In this document: one piece after another, positions 52,930 through 63,672 of the stretch
Numbering within the stretch: the first letter of the stretch is position 1
How the letters are laid out: each line of letters begins with the position of its first letter
Assembly (NCBI RefSeq): GCF_018398315.1
Contig: NZ_JAHBRW010000001.1
Location: 1,918,001-1,982,000 of the forward strand
DNA from: Chelatococcus sp. YT9
GTDB taxonomy: Bacteria > Pseudomonadota > Alphaproteobacteria > Rhizobiales > Beijerinckiaceae
Reading direction: 5' to 3'
DNA length: 64,000 nt
Program-made: the position numbers and the translations under genes
Notes under the pieces: generated by a model
Told to the model about the DNA's origin: nothing
Seen by the model: the letters and a program-made list of their open reading frames with translations, nothing else
Databases searched by the model: none

Positions 52930-53783
52930 CTTTGTTTCCCCGGCGAAGAGAGCGTCCGTGCCGTGATGCTGAGGGCGAGAACAGCGAAGGTGATGATGAG
53001 GGCGCCGACCCAGGCAAGTGCCTGCCAGTCCTTGTAGGGGCTCAGGGCGAACTGGAAGATGACCGAGGGAAGGCTGGCCATCGGACCGTTGAGATCCGTG
53101 CTCCAGAACTGGTTGTTGAGAGCCGTGAAGAGAAGCGGCGCGGTCTCGCCGCTGATACGCGCCACGGCGAGCAGCACGCCCGTCACCATGCCGGCCTTGG
53201 CGGCACGATAGGCGATCTTGCGGATCACCACGTGGCGGGGCAGGCCAAGCGCGGATGCCGCTTCACGAAGCTGGTTGGGCACGAGGTTGAGCATGTCTTC
53301 CGTGGTGCGCACGACGACCGGAACCACGATGATGCCAAGCGCCACGCCGCCGGCCCAGGCAGAGAAGTGGCCCATGCGTGCCACCATGATCTCATAGACG
53401 AAGAGGCCGATAACGATGGAGGGCGCGCTGAGCAGGATGTCGTTGATGAAGCGTATCACCATCGACAATTTTCCATAGCGTCCGTACTCGGCCATGTAGG
53501 TACCGGCGAGGATGCCGAGCGGCGTGCCGAAGAGCGTACCAAGGAAGGTCATGATCAAGCTGCCGACTATGGCGTTGATCAGACCGCCCTGGCTGCCCGG
53601 CGGTGGCGTGTTCTCCGTAAACACCGCGACGGACAGGCCGCCGAAGCCTTCCCACAGGAGCGTGCCGAGGATCAGTACCAGCCAGCCGAGGCCGATGGCT
53701 GCGGCGGCGATGCACAGGCCCATGGCGATCGTGCTCGCGCGCTTGCGCTTTGCATAGGCGGCGGGGTTTTTCGCAACGTCCAT
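52926..53783 (-). CDS. pstA: phosphate ABC transporter permease PstA
   Basis: About 285 residues with six helices and the coupling loop [50 protein letters not shown]. The ATG at 53783 fits the family; one at 53792 overlaps pstC. It forms the phosphate channel with PstC. Confidence 0.94.
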   Translation of the reverse strand: MDVAKNPAAYAKRKRASTIAMGLCIAAAAIGLGWLVLILGTLLWEGFGGLSVAVFTENTPPPGSQGGLINAIVGSLIMTFLGTLFGTPLGILAGTYMAEYGRYGKLSMVIRFINDILLSAPSIVIGLFVYEIMVARMGHFSAWAGGVALGIIVVPVVVRTTEDMLNLVPNQLREAASALGLPRHVVIRKIAYRAAKAGMVTGVLLAVARISGETAPLLFTALNNQFWSTDLNGPMASLPSVIFQFALSPYKDWQALAWVGALIITFAVLALSITARTLSSPGKQR

Positions 53784-53788
53784 GACAA

Positions 53789-54811
53789 TCAACCCCCGGT
53801 GCGCTTCTCGATCCGCATCAGCATCAGGCGCGCTGCCGCGAGAACGAAGAAGGTGATGACGAAGAGGATGAGACCGAGAGCGACGAGGGAGGACGTGTAA
53901 ACGTCACCCACCGCCTCGGTGAATTCGTTCGCGATCGTCGCGGAGATCGTCGTACCGGGCTGGAGGATCGAGGCTGAGATCCGATGGGCATTGCCGATCA
54001 CGAAGGTGACCGCCATCGTTTCGCCCAAGGCGCGGCCAAGGCCGAGCATGACTCCGCCGATGATGCCAACCCGGGTGTAGGGGATGATGACATTGCGCAC
54101 GACTTCCCAGCGCGTGCAGCCGAGCCCGTAGGCGGCTTCCTTGAGCACCGCCGGAACCGTCTCGAAGACGTCGCGCGAGATCGAGGCAACGAAGGGCAGG
54201 ACCATGATCGCCAGGATCAGGCCTGCGGTCAGTGTACCGATGCCGTAGGGCGGCCCGGCGAAAACCGAGGAGAGAACCGGGATCGGCCCAAATAGCGAGA
54301 TAAGGAACGGCTGTACCGTGCTCTGCAGGAAGGGCGCGAAGACGAACAAGCCCCAGATGCCGTAGATGATGCTGGGGATGCCGGCGAGGAGCTCGATGGC
54401 TGTGCCAATGGGCCGGCGCAGCCACGGCGGGCAGATCTCAGTGAGGAAGATCGCGGTGCCGATGCCGATGGGAATGGCGATCAGCATGGCGATGAGCGAT
54501 GTCACGATGGTCCCGTAAACCGGCGCGAGCGCCCCGAATTTTTCCGTGACCGGATTCCAGGACTGCCCCCAGAGGAAGCTGATGCCGAAGGCCTGGAAGG
54601 CCGGCATCGAACCCTCGATAAGCGCGACGATCACGCCTCCGAGAATGACGAGAACGGTGACGGCCGATCCCAGCGTGATGTATTTGAAGGTCGCGTCGCC
54701 AACCTTGAAGCGGGTCAGAACGCGGCTCCGGTCGACGGATGCGCTCGATGATAACCCGCTATTCTGCAGCGCCAAGTCTGCCATAGCCCGTTGCCTTTGC
54801 GTGGTTGTCAT
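53789..54811 (-). CDS. pstC: phosphate ABC transporter permease PstC
   Basis: A 340-residue permease with six helices. Signature segments are [81 protein letters not shown]. Starts at 54811 and 54784 ([10 protein letters not shown]) are both possible. A 257-base stretch separates it from the pstS stop and holds a strong hairpin. Confidence 0.94.
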   Translation of the reverse strand: MTTTQRQRAMADLALQNSGLSSSASVDRSRVLTRFKVGDATFKYITLGSAVTVLVILGGVIVALIEGSMPAFQAFGISFLWGQSWNPVTEKFGALAPVYGTIVTSLIAMLIAIPIGIGTAIFLTEICPPWLRRPIGTAIELLAGIPSIIYGIWGLFVFAPFLQSTVQPFLISLFGPIPVLSSVFAGPPYGIGTLTAGLILAIMVLPFVASISRDVFETVPAVLKEAAYGLGCTRWEVVRNVIIPYTRVGIIGGVMLGLGRALGETMAVTFVIGNAHRISASILQPGTTISATIANEFTEAVGDVYTSSLVALGLILFVITFFVLAAARLMLMRIEKRTGG

Positions 54812-55029
54812 GGAATTCGGCTGCCTTCGTCCCTTGCCGCGCTAGCGGACATTAGGCGAGGTCGAGCATTGTGCGCCAGCCTCCAGAGGCGAGGTGGCCC
54901 GTAATCGCGTGGATGTTCCGGAGACAAGCCAGGTTTTCTCGACGGAACCTTATGAGGGCAGAAGAGGCCCCGGTGCATCTCGCCCGACGTGCCGGACTGT
55001 CATGCCGGGAGTGGCAGGCACTGAGAGCA

Positions 55030-55055
55030 AGCAGGCGGGCCAGAGGCCCGCCTGC
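55030..55055 (-). terminator. pstS-pstC intercistronic hairpin
   Basis: AGCAGGCGGGC and GCCCGCCTGCT form an 11-base-pair stem with a short loop, directly after the pstS stop. There is no long T-run, so it is more likely a partial terminator or mRNA stabiliser that keeps the binding protein more abundant than the membrane genes. Confidence 0.55.
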
Positions 55056-55068
55056 TGTCTTCAGGGAT

Positions 55069-56118
55069 TTATTTCGAAGCGCTGTAGAGCGACTTGCCGC
55101 TGGCGTCCTTGATGTCGGAAGCCCACTTGGCCTTGACCGTGGAGACGACATTGGCAGGCATCGGAATGTAGTCGAGCTCCTCGGCGAGCGCGCCACCCTT
55201 GGTGTAGGCCCAATCGAAGAAGCGCAGGGCTTCAGCGGCGTGCTCGGCGTTCGCCGGAACCTTGTGCATGAGGATGAAGGTGGCGGCCGTGATCGGCCAG
55301 GAGTCGGCGCCCGGCTCGTTCGTCAGCACCACGGCGAAGCCAGGAACGCTGTTCCAGTCGGCATTGGCAGCAGCAGCCTGGAAGGTCTTGGTGACCGGCT
55401 CGACAACCTTGCCGTCCTTGTTGACGAGCTTGGTGTGCGAAAGCTTGTTCTGCTTGGCGTAGGCATACTCGACGTAGCCGATGGAGCCCTTGGTCTGGCT
55501 GACGTTGTTGGCCACGCCTTCGTTACCCTTGGCGCCGATACCGACCGGCCATTCGACGGCGGTGGCCGAACCGACCTTGGACTTCCAGTCCGCGCTGACC
55601 TTCGAGAGATAGTCAGTGAAGTTGAAGGTCGTGCCCGAACCGTCCGAACGGCGAACCACGGCGATGCCCTGCGACGGCAGGTTGATGTTGGCATTCAGCT
55701 TCTTGATCGCCGGATCGTTCCAGTTGCTGATCTCGCCCATGAAGATCTTGGCGAGCGTGTCACCGTCGAGGACGAGCTCGCCGGGCTTTACACCATCGAT
55801 GTTCACGACCGGAACGATACCGCCCATGACCATCGGGAACTGGACGAGGCCATCCTTCTCGAGCTCTTCGCCGCCCAGCGGCGCGTCGGTCGCTCCGAAG
55901 GTGACCGTCTTGGCCTTGATCTGCTTGATACCGCCGCCGGAACCGATCGACTGGTAGTTGATGCCGTTGCCGGTTTCCTTCTTGAAGGCTTCAGCCCACT
56001 TGGCATAGACGGGGTAAGGGAAGCTGGCGCCGGCGCCGGAGATGTCGAGGGCAGCCGCAGGCGTTGCGAAAGCCGCAACGGCAAGCCCTGCCACGGCGAT
56101 GAGTGAAGACAATTTCAC
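55069..56118 (-). CDS. pstS: periplasmic phosphate-binding protein PstS
   Basis: About 349 residues. The signal peptide ([21 protein letters not shown]) is followed by [22 protein letters not shown], the PstS phosphate loop. [19 protein letters not shown] supplies further phosphate ligands. The GTG at 56118 follows GGGAG and gives a compact signal peptide; an upstream ATG at 56154 is less likely. A Pho box lies about 120 bases upstream. Confidence 0.95.
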   Translation of the reverse strand: MKLSSLIAVAGLAVAAFATPAAALDISGAGASFPYPVYAKWAEAFKKETGNGINYQSIGSGGGIKQIKAKTVTFGATDAPLGGEELEKDGLVQFPMVMGGIVPVVNIDGVKPGELVLDGDTLAKIFMGEISNWNDPAIKKLNANINLPSQGIAVVRRSDGSGTTFNFTDYLSKVSADWKSKVGSATAVEWPVGIGAKGNEGVANNVSQTKGSIGYVEYAYAKQNKLSHTKLVNKDGKVVEPVTKTFQAAAANADWNSVPGFAVVLTNEPGADSWPITAATFILMHKVPANAEHAAEALRFFDWAYTKGGALAEELDYIPMPANVVSTVKAKWASDIKDASGKSLYSASK

Positions 56119-56236
56119 GAGAGGTCTCCCAATTGGCGAACGTAGCCTTTGCACCGCATTCGCGGACTGATCTGAAGGCTGAATGAGCGAACGCGGTATC
56201 CCTAATGTCTCAACGCCTCGTCTCTATGACGCTTGC

Positions 56237-56254
56237 GTGACAGTTAAATGACAG
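56237..56254 (-). promoter_or_regulatory. Pho box (PhoB-binding site)
   Basis: On the minus strand CTGTCAT-TTAA-CTGTCAC is two seven-base Pho half-sites at the canonical 11-base period, with one mismatch to the repeat consensus. It lies between phoR and pstS, so pstSCAB-phoU-phoB can be induced separately from phoR. A further GTCAT follows a few bases downstream. Confidence 0.85.
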
Positions 56255-56263
56255 CGCTTGAGC

Positions 56264-57640
56264 TTAGCCGGCTTTGGCTACGTGCGACCGGCCGGGCTCC
56301 GCAGCGGCGGAGGTGGGTGGCGCTGATGTCGCAGGCAGGGGCCGCGCCGGATTGCTCGCCAGCGGCAATATCACACGGAAGGTCGCCCCTTCGCCATAGG
56401 TGGATTCGATTAGCAACTGCCCCCGATGGCGGTTGACGATATGCTTGACGATCGCAAGCCCGAGCCCCGTTCCGCCCTTCTGGCGGCTGTCGGTGGCGTT
56501 GACGCGATAAAACCTCTCCGTGAGCCGCGGAAGATGTTCTGGCGGGATGCCGGGCCCGAAGTCGCGGATCGATACCTCGACCTCGTCACGAGCGCCGGAG
56601 CGCTCCGGGGCCTTCGTCACCGTCACATCCACCCGTTCCCCAGATTGACCGTATTTGACGGCGTTTTCGATGAGATTTTCGAAAACGCGCAGCAGCTCGT
56701 CGCGATCGCCCTTCACCTCGATCGGCCCTTCCGGCGCGTTGAAGGTGATCGCCACACCTCCCTCACCGGCAAGCGGCGTCAACGTGTCGATCATATGCCG
56801 CACGATGCCGAGGAGATCCACCGTCGTGGAGGGCTGCACATGCGCGTGCATCTCGATGCGGGACAGCGACAGAAGGTCGTCGATCAGGCGTGACATACGC
56901 CGTGCCTGGTCACGCATGATGGCGAGAAAACGCTCTCGCGCGTTGGCGTCATCACGGGCAGGGCCCTGCAGCGTCTCGATGAAGCCGAGCACCGAGGCGA
57001 GCGGGGTTCGCAGCTCATGGCTCGCGTTGGCGACGAAATCGACGCGCATATGTTCGAGTTGCCGGGCCGCGGTGAGATCGCGGAACATCAACACTGCACC
57101 GCGCTGCTCGGCGTCTGCGGCGCGGGGCGCCTCCAGCGGTGCGATATGGACCTCATAGCTGCGCTCGATGGGCACGCGCTCGATGAGTTCGACGCTGCGC
57201 GTCTCCCCGTCGCGCAGGACGGCTTCGATCCCATCCAGCACATCCGGTGAACGCAGCGCGAAGGAGAGGGGGGTTGCCTCGCGAAGGCCAGGCAACATCG
57301 TTTTCGCAGCGGCGTTCATGCCGGTGACCAGGCTGCGTCTGTCGACGACGACGACAGGTTCGGGCAAAGCGGCAAGCACCGCCGCCGGTGGAATGCCCTT
57401 GTCCCGCCGTTTGGCCGGTGTGTTAAGACGTTGCTGGATGGGCGTGGTGTTGCGAAACAGCGCGAAGGCCGCTGACAGGGTCAGCAAGGCGGCACCCGTG
57501 GTCCACAGGAACGAGCCGTCGCCCAGGATCGCCGTCACGGAGAAAATGCCGATGGCGACGAGGGCCGTGCGGACAGCGATGCCACGGGCGCTGAGAGACA
57601 GCGACCTGTCCCGTCTCGCGGTATCTCCGCCATCCGCCAT
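56264..57640 (-). CDS. phoR: phosphate sensor kinase PhoR
   Basis: A histidine kinase of about 458 residues: two N-terminal helices (VRTALVAIGIFSVTAIL and LWTTGAALLTLSAAFALF) with almost no periplasmic loop, a PAS domain (VVVVDRRSLVTGMN onward), H-box VANASHELRTPLASVLGFIETL, N-box LIENAVKYG and G-boxes DFGPGIPPEHL and KGGTGLGLAIVKHI. ATG 57640 follows GGAAGGTG; ATG 57676 is the upstream choice. Lack of a sensor loop fits signalling through PstSCAB/PhoU. Confidence 0.94.
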   Translation of the reverse strand: MADGGDTARRDRSLSLSARGIAVRTALVAIGIFSVTAILGDGSFLWTTGAALLTLSAAFALFRNTTPIQQRLNTPAKRRDKGIPPAAVLAALPEPVVVVDRRSLVTGMNAAAKTMLPGLREATPLSFALRSPDVLDGIEAVLRDGETRSVELIERVPIERSYEVHIAPLEAPRAADAEQRGAVLMFRDLTAARQLEHMRVDFVANASHELRTPLASVLGFIETLQGPARDDANARERFLAIMRDQARRMSRLIDDLLSLSRIEMHAHVQPSTTVDLLGIVRHMIDTLTPLAGEGGVAITFNAPEGPIEVKGDRDELLRVFENLIENAVKYGQSGERVDVTVTKAPERSGARDEVEVSIRDFGPGIPPEHLPRLTERFYRVNATDSRQKGGTGLGLAIVKHIVNRHRGQLLIESTYGEGATFRVILPLASNPARPLPATSAPPTSAAAEPGRSHVAKAG

Positions 57641-57742
57641 TCTTGTCACCTTCCCATCATCCTTTTTCGCATCCATGCGAAGCAGGACGGAAATAATCTA
57701 TTATTGGCGAGATGTGTGACAGTTTCACTGGGAAGTCAGTCG

Positions 57743-58822
57743 CTAAGCCTTGCCGTTGGCGCGCCTGACACGTCTGCGCGCCTCATGAATGAAGAGCATT
57801 GTCAGCGCCATGACGAACGGTACCAGATAATACAGCAGCCGGAAGAGAAGGAGCGCACCGAGAACACCTCCCGTTGGCAAGCGGTCGAGGGCGATCAGTA
57901 TGGTCGCCTCGAAAACGCCGATGCCACCGGGCGCATGGCTGGCGATGCCGAGCATGCAGGCGACGACATAAACGGCGAGAAAAGTCTCGTAGCTGAGGCC
58001 GTGTCCGCCCGGAAGCAGAACGAAGAGCACGCCCGCCGCGGCGCAGACATCGCCGGCGCCGATCAGCATCTGGATGAAGGAAAGCCTCGCGCGCGGCAAT
58101 TCCAGCCGCCATCCGCGCACATTCACCACGGGATGCTTCAGGGTGACCCAGATGAAGTAGGCAGCAAGCGCCGCGAAGCCCGCCACGCCGGCAAGCTGGG
58201 TCAGGCTGAGACCGGTTTTCGCAAGAACGGAAACCTCCGCCGCGTGGCGCACGAGGCTCCAGGACAAGACGACGCTCATGCCGAGCCAGAACGTAATGCC
58301 AGCGATGACCGTGAGGCTTGCGATCTTTGCGGCCTTGATGCCGTGAGGCGAATAGACCCAGTAGCGGACGGTGCCCCCCGTCACCAGCGGAAAGCCGAGG
58401 GTGAACGAGATGGCGTAGCTCGTGAACGAGGCGAAGGCTGTGACGCGATAGGCGATGCGCTCGCCGAGCTGCTTCAGCGCCACGTAGTCATAGCCCGTCA
58501 GCAGGAGATAGCTCACGGCGGTCAGTGCTATCGCGATCGTGATCTGTCGCTCGCTCGCGGAGCGGAAGGCCGTCGACAACTCGTCGAGATCAATATCGCC
58601 GAGGATGCGCCACAGCACGACGAAGGAGCCCAGGAACAGCGCCGCGCTAAGAACCGTGCCAATGATGGAGAGCCGCCGCCGCCGCCGGTCCGCGGGCGTT
58701 TCCCGATCCCGAGACGCGGGAACCGCGGGCACGTTGCGATCGGCTGCGGACGCGTCTGCGGTGCGCTTCGCGGGCGATGCCTCGTCAAGGTCCGCCACAG
58801 ATTCAGCGTCGTTATCTTGCAT
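57743..58822 (-). CDS. YbhN/MprF-type membrane protein (lysylphosphatidylglycerol synthase TM domain)
   Basis: A 359-residue membrane protein with a charged cytoplasmic N-terminus (about 1-50) and about eight helices. Family features are SFTLGFPLVTGGTVRYWVYS, and near the end SHAPGGIGVFEATILIAL, as in the PF03706 domain shared by YbhN and the flippase part of MprF. No aminoacyl-transferase domain is attached, so it would not lysinylate lipid by itself. A lipid-flipping or polysaccharide role is inferred. Confidence 0.8.
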   Translation of the reverse strand: MQDNDAESVADLDEASPAKRTADASAADRNVPAVPASRDRETPADRRRRRLSIIGTVLSAALFLGSFVVLWRILGDIDLDELSTAFRSASERQITIAIALTAVSYLLLTGYDYVALKQLGERIAYRVTAFASFTSYAISFTLGFPLVTGGTVRYWVYSPHGIKAAKIASLTVIAGITFWLGMSVVLSWSLVRHAAEVSVLAKTGLSLTQLAGVAGFAALAAYFIWVTLKHPVVNVRGWRLELPRARLSFIQMLIGAGDVCAAAGVLFVLLPGGHGLSYETFLAVYVVACMLGIASHAPGGIGVFEATILIALDRLPTGGVLGALLLFRLLYYLVPFVMALTMLFIHEARRRVRRANGKA

Positions 58823-59010
58823 GCACCCTTGCCGCGTTCATATTACGGGTAGCCCATGGCCAGGCCGGGGTCCATGGTTCGCCCGCTCGTGCACGTTATG
58901 ATGGTGGGTCGCGTGGATCGCAAGCCGGGCTGTGCATGGCTCGGTCCCGTTGGCGGCAGAGCCGCTATGCCGCTGTGGCACATCGGAAGGGATGCGCACC
59001 TTGCGGCAAT

Positions 59011-59041
59011 GCGCTAAAGAGAAATGGAATTGCTCTATAAT
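59011..59041 (+). promoter_or_regulatory. candidate ilvD promoter
   Basis: TATAAT (59036-59041) is a perfect -10 box with TTGCGG (59011-59016) 19 bases upstream, 57 bases before the ilvD start. The spacing is slightly long, so strength is uncertain. Confidence 0.45.
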
Positions 59042-59098
59042 TTGCCCGTCACCCGGCAACTGGCTGTCGTGTGAAAGGGCGCCCAAGGACACTGCGTT

Positions 59099-60955
59099 AT
59101 GCCAAGCTATCGTTCTCGCACTACGACCCACGGCCGCAACATGGCCGGCGCGCGTGGCCTGTGGCGCGCCACAGGCATGAAGGATTCCGATTTCGGCAAG
59201 CCGATCATTGCCGTCGTGAATTCGTTCACCCAGTTCGTGCCGGGCCATGTACACCTCAAGGATCTTGGCCAACTCGTCGCTCGCGAGATCGAGAAGGCGG
59301 GTGGTGTCGCCAAGGAGTTCAACACGATCGCCGTCGATGACGGCATCGCCATGGGTCATGACGGCATGCTTTACAGCCTGCCGTCGCGAGAAATCATCGC
59401 GGATTCCGTCGAATATATGGTCAATGCGCACTGTGCCGACGCGATGGTGTGCATTTCCAACTGTGACAAGATCACCCCCGGCATGCTGATGGCGGCCCTG
59501 CGCATTAATATCCCGGTGGTTTTCGTGTCCGGCGGGCCTATGGAGGCGGGCAAGGTTCTGCTCGGTGGCAAGAAGAAGGCGCTCGACTTGGTCGATGCCA
59601 TGATCGCCGCCGCTGACGACAATGTGTCCGATGAGGATGTGAAGATCATCGAAAGGTCGGCTTGTCCGACCTGCGGCTCCTGCTCCGGCATGTTCACCGC
59701 CAATTCGATGAACTGTTTGACGGAAGCCCTCGGCCTTGCTCTGCCCGGCAACGGCTCGACGCTGGCCACCCATGCCGACCGCGAGCGTCTTTTTGTGGAA
59801 GCTGGGCATCTGATCGTCGATCTCGCCCGCCGCTACTACGAGCAGGACGACGCCGCGGTGCTGCCTCGTTCCATCGCGAGCTTCAAGGCTTTCGAGAATG
59901 CCATGACGCTCGACATCGCCATGGGCGGCTCGACGAACACGGTGCTTCACCTGCTCGCCGCAGCCCATGAGGGCGAGGTTGATTTCACGATGAACGACAT
60001 CGACAGGCTGTCACGGCGCGTGCCCTGCCTGTGCAAGGTGGCCCCCGCCGTCGCCAATGTTCACATGGAAGACGTGCATCGCGCCGGCGGCATCATGGCG
60101 ATCCTCGGCGAGCTCGACCGCGCGGGCCTCATTCACACCGATCTGCCGACCGTACATACGCCGACGCTGTCCGACGCGCTCGACCGTTGGGATGTGGCGC
60201 GTACTGAGAGCGAGACGGTGCGCGATTTCTACCGGGCTGCGCCAGGCGGCGTGCCGACGCAAGTCGCCTTCAGCCAGGCGAGCCGGTGGGAAGACCTTGA
60301 TCTCGACCGAGAAAAAGGGGTCATTCGGAATGCCGAGCACGCCTATTCCAAGGATGGCGGCCTCGCGGTCCTCTATGGCAACCTCGCCGAGGACGGCTGC
60401 ATCGTGAAGACGGCCGGTGTGGACGAGTCGATCCTGAAGTTCTCCGGCCCCGCGCGTATCTTCGAGAGCCAGGACGCTGCGGTTGAAGGCATTCTCGGCG
60501 GCAAGATCAAAGCCGGCGACATCGTTCTCATCCGCTATGAAGGCCCGCGCGGCGGTCCAGGCATGCAGGAGATGCTCTATCCGACGAGCTACCTGAAGTC
60601 GAAGGGCCTCGGCAAAGCCTGCGCTCTCGTCACCGATGGCCGCTTCTCGGGCGGCTCTTCCGGCCTGTCGATCGGCCACGTCTCGCCGGAGGCGGCGGAA
60701 GGGGGCACGATCGGCCTTGTCGAGGATGGCGACATCATCGAGATCGACATCCCCAACCGCCGCATCCATCTCGCCGTCTCGGACGAGGACTTGGCCCATC
60801 GGCGCCTTGCCATGGAGGCGAAGGGCGCTGCCGGCTGGCAGCCCGCGGCCCCGCGCAAGCGTAATGTCACCACGGCGCTCAAGGCCTATGCGGCCTTCGC
60901 CACCAGCGCCGCCCGCGGCGCCGTACGCGACGTGAATTCGTTCAAGCGCGGCTGA
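59099..60955 (+). CDS. ilvD: dihydroxy-acid dehydratase
   Basis: A 618-residue Fe-S dehydratase of valine and isoleucine synthesis. Cluster ligands and neighbours are visible: [12 protein letters not shown] (about 118-129), [29 protein letters not shown] (about 190-220), and [22 protein letters not shown] near the C-terminus. Length is normal for the E. coli-like form. CAAGGAC precedes the ATG. Confidence 0.96.
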   Translation: MPSYRSRTTTHGRNMAGARGLWRATGMKDSDFGKPIIAVVNSFTQFVPGHVHLKDLGQLVAREIEKAGGVAKEFNTIAVDDGIAMGHDGMLYSLPSREIIADSVEYMVNAHCADAMVCISNCDKITPGMLMAALRINIPVVFVSGGPMEAGKVLLGGKKKALDLVDAMIAAADDNVSDEDVKIIERSACPTCGSCSGMFTANSMNCLTEALGLALPGNGSTLATHADRERLFVEAGHLIVDLARRYYEQDDAAVLPRSIASFKAFENAMTLDIAMGGSTNTVLHLLAAAHEGEVDFTMNDIDRLSRRVPCLCKVAPAVANVHMEDVHRAGGIMAILGELDRAGLIHTDLPTVHTPTLSDALDRWDVARTESETVRDFYRAAPGGVPTQVAFSQASRWEDLDLDREKGVIRNAEHAYSKDGGLAVLYGNLAEDGCIVKTAGVDESILKFSGPARIFESQDAAVEGILGGKIKAGDIVLIRYEGPRGGPGMQEMLYPTSYLKSKGLGKACALVTDGRFSGGSSGLSIGHVSPEAAEGGTIGLVEDGDIIEIDIPNRRIHLAVSDEDLAHRRLAMEAKGAAGWQPAAPRKRNVTTALKAYAAFATSAARGAVRDVNSFKRG

Positions 60956-61281
60956 CGCCACCCTTCACCTCTCCCTGAGGGAGAGGTCGCGCCGCAGGCG
61001 CGGGTGGGGGACTTTATCGTGCAGTTCCCCCTCATCCTGCCCTTCTCCCCGCCGGGGAGAAGGGACGCCAGCGATAGCCCACCCGCCGGGGCATTCCGAT
61101 GGGGCACCCTAAGCTCTCCCACCGGGGGGAGGGCCGGTGTGAGGGGACGCGGCAGACGACGAAAAGCTTAGCCTTCCCAGCCGGCACGCCTCTTGCTCCC
61201 GTGAGTTTCAGCGGCACCATGCAGCGGTTCCCTTAACCGGCCTGTGCCAAGCTGGAACTGTCCTGTATCACGGAGGCTGCC
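60956..61281. repeat. intergenic palindromes after ilvD
   Basis: This 326-base gap has no gene. It holds stem-loops ACCTCTCCC-TGA-GGGAGAGGT (60967-60987) and CCTTCTCCCC-GCC-GGGGAGAAGG (61041-61063), plus a third imperfect CTCCC/GGGAG pair near 61115-61132. They resemble repeated palindromic units scattered in Hyphomicrobiales genomes and may end ilvD transcription. Confidence 0.6.
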
Positions 61282-62355
61282 TTGGCTGGCTTGAATGGAC
61301 ATAGTGGAACCGTGCCGGCGCCGGGCCGCGTTGCCTGGGTCGATATCGCCAAGGGCATCTGCATCATCCTCGTCGTGATGATGCATTCGACGCTCGGGCT
61401 CGAATATGCCGCTGGCCGCGAAGGCTTCATGAACACGATCGTCGTGTTCGCGCGACCTTTCCGCATGCCGGACTTCTTTCTGATTTCCGGCCTGTTCCTT
61501 GCGCGCGTCATCGACCGCGATTGGCGAAGCTACGGCGACAAGCGTGTGCTGCATTTCGTCTACTTCTACGTGCACTGGTACATTATCCAATTCGGCATGA
61601 AGGGCTGGGGCATGGCAGAGGGCAACCCGGTCGAATTCGCCCGGCTGTTCCTGCTCGGCTTCATCGAGCCGCTCGGGACGCTGTGGTTCGTCTACTTGCT
61701 CGCGGTTCTGTCCATCATCACGAAGCTCCTGAGGGGTGTGCCGGGCATCATCCTCGTGGCGGTCGCCGCGGCGCTCGAGATCGCACCCGTCGCGACAGGC
61801 TGGACCGTCATCGACGAATTCTGCGAGCGCTGGGTCTATTTCCTCGTCGGATATCTCTGTGCGCCGATGATCTTCCGTTTTGCGGCGCAAGTGCCGAAGC
61901 ACCGTCTGGCAGCCATCGGCGGACTGGTCGTATGGGCGCTCGTGAACGGCTTTTTCGCCTTCAGCGCGAGCCCGATCGAAGGATTGCCGACTTTCGCCAG
62001 CTTGCCAGTCTTGAGCCTCGTCCTCGGCATCGCCGGCGCTGCCGCGATCATCACCGTCGCAGCACTGCTCGTCTCCGTCGGCAAGGGGGAAGCGCTGCGC
62101 TATTGCGGCGAGAATTCCATCGTCATCTATCTCGCGTTCTTCTTGCCGATGGCCGTGACGCGGGTCCTGCTGATGAAAACAGGCGCGCTCGACGTCATCG
62201 GCGTCGGCTGGGGCGCGTTCATTGTTACCACCGCTGCGGTCGTCACCCCGCTGATCTTCGCGCGCATCATCCGCGGAACTTGGCTGGACTTCCTCTTTGT
62301 GCGGCCGGCTGCCTTCCGGCTGGGGCCGAAGCCTGTGCTCTCGCCGGCCGAATAG
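61282..62355 (+). CDS. acyltransferase-3 family membrane protein
   Basis: A 357-residue membrane protein with about ten helices. The start is a TTG after GGAGG. The N-terminus, RVAWVDIAKGICIILVVMMHSTLG, has the conserved His of the acyltransferase-3 family (near residue 37); RPFRMPDFFLISGLFLARVI carries the conserved R-x-x-x-P-x-F segment. Members acetylate or succinylate cell-surface sugars. It stands alone, so its target is unknown. Confidence 0.8.
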   Translation: MAGLNGHSGTVPAPGRVAWVDIAKGICIILVVMMHSTLGLEYAAGREGFMNTIVVFARPFRMPDFFLISGLFLARVIDRDWRSYGDKRVLHFVYFYVHWYIIQFGMKGWGMAEGNPVEFARLFLLGFIEPLGTLWFVYLLAVLSIITKLLRGVPGIILVAVAAALEIAPVATGWTVIDEFCERWVYFLVGYLCAPMIFRFAAQVPKHRLAAIGGLVVWALVNGFFAFSASPIEGLPTFASLPVLSLVLGIAGAAAIITVAALLVSVGKGEALRYCGENSIVIYLAFFLPMAVTRVLLMKTGALDVIGVGWGAFIVTTAAVVTPLIFARIIRGTWLDFLFVRPAAFRLGPKPVLSPAE

Positions 62356-62460
62356 CGGTCCTACCAGCATTCGCTCGGCAGGGGTGCGCTATCGGCTCCT
62401 GCCAGCGATTCGTGACAGGCCGATCTCTCCCCCTCAAGGGAGGGATCAAAGTCACCGCCC

Positions 62461-63636
62461 CTAGCGCCCGCCCGGTGGAAAGAGAGGCCCCCAGGGTCCG
62501 CGTGGGATAGAGTTCTGCGACTGGGAGGAGGCGGGCCCGGGTGAGGGCGGCTGAGAGGCATTGTCCGGCAAGGCGGTGCCCCAAGGGCCCGTAGACGGCC
62601 CTGTCTCCACTGCTGTATCGGGAGATGCGGGTGGCGCCAACTCCGGCATGCGGCCTCCTGCGAAGCGCACGAGTCGATCGACGCGCGAGGCGATCGAAGG
62701 ATGCGTCGCAAAGAGATCCGTGAAACCGGAGCGCGGGTTGTCGATACACATCTCCATGACAGCCGAGGGCGCGCTTGGGAGTTCGCCCCGCCCGTCGATC
62801 TTGAGCAGGGCGGAGATCATTGCATCCGGATTCTTGGTGAGCTCGACGGCTCCGGCATCTGCGAGATACTCGCGCGAGCGTGACAACGCGAAGCGGATGA
62901 CCTGGGAGAGCAGCCAGGACAGGGCGATCAGGGCAAGGGCGATGAGAATGGCGGCGAAGGCAGCGCCCCCGCCGCCCTTGCGGTCTCCATTCGAGGAACT
63001 GCGTGGCATGCGCGGGCGCGCTGAGCCGAAGGACATGCGGGTGAGGCCGCGAAACAGCAACTCACCGAAGAAGGAGATGACGCCGGCGATCACGACCGCG
63101 ATCACCATCATCCGGACGTCTCCGTTGCGGATATGCGTGAGCTCGTGCGCCAGCACGGCTTCCATCTCCTGATCGTCAAGCGCTTCCATCAGGCCACGCG
63201 TCACGGTCACGGCATATTGCTTCTCGTTCATGCCCGAAGCGAAGGCATTAAGAACAGGGCTCTCCATGATATAGAGCCGCGGCATGGTGAGGCCGCGCGA
63301 GATGCAGAGGTTCTCCAGAAGCTGATAGAGCTTCGGCTCTTCCTGCCGTGTCACTGGATGCGCGCCGGTCGCAAGGGCTATGAGCCCCCGGTTGAATTGA
63401 TAGGCGATGAACAGCCAGACGAGCGCCGCGATCGTCGCCCAGGGAAAGGCCGAGACGAGATCGTTGAAGGCGCGCGCCAGCATGACGTCGAGCGACGGCT
63501 CGTCATAGGCGAAGGCCTCGACGATAAGCGCCCCTGCGAAAACCATTACATAAACGAGCAGGAATAGACCGGCGAGCAGGAAGCCGGAGCGGATCCTGTT
63601 CGCGCGGATATGGGTGTAGAGGCCGAAGGCTTGCAT
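62461..63636 (-). CDS. HtpX-like M48 metalloprotease
   Basis: A 391-residue membrane protease. Two N-terminal helices (FLLAGLFLLVYVMVFAGALIVEAF and ATIAALVWLFIAYQFN) are followed by the zinc motif LAHELTHIRNGD (H-E-x-x-H) and a third ligand likely in SREYLADAGAVEL, with another membrane segment between. The last 60 residues are Pro/Gly-rich and not conserved. M48 enzymes of this kind are often encoded next to LemA, as here, and degrade damaged membrane proteins. HtpX of E. coli is shorter (about 293). Confidence 0.85.
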   Translation of the reverse strand: MQAFGLYTHIRANRIRSGFLLAGLFLLVYVMVFAGALIVEAFAYDEPSLDVMLARAFNDLVSAFPWATIAALVWLFIAYQFNRGLIALATGAHPVTRQEEPKLYQLLENLCISRGLTMPRLYIMESPVLNAFASGMNEKQYAVTVTRGLMEALDDQEMEAVLAHELTHIRNGDVRMMVIAVVIAGVISFFGELLFRGLTRMSFGSARPRMPRSSSNGDRKGGGGAAFAAILIALALIALSWLLSQVIRFALSRSREYLADAGAVELTKNPDAMISALLKIDGRGELPSAPSAVMEMCIDNPRSGFTDLFATHPSIASRVDRLVRFAGGRMPELAPPASPDTAVETGPSTGPWGTALPDNASQPPSPGPASSQSQNSIPRGPWGPLFPPGGR

Positions 63637-63672
63637 AAGGCGCGGCCCTGGATGCGACCCGGCAGACGGGTG

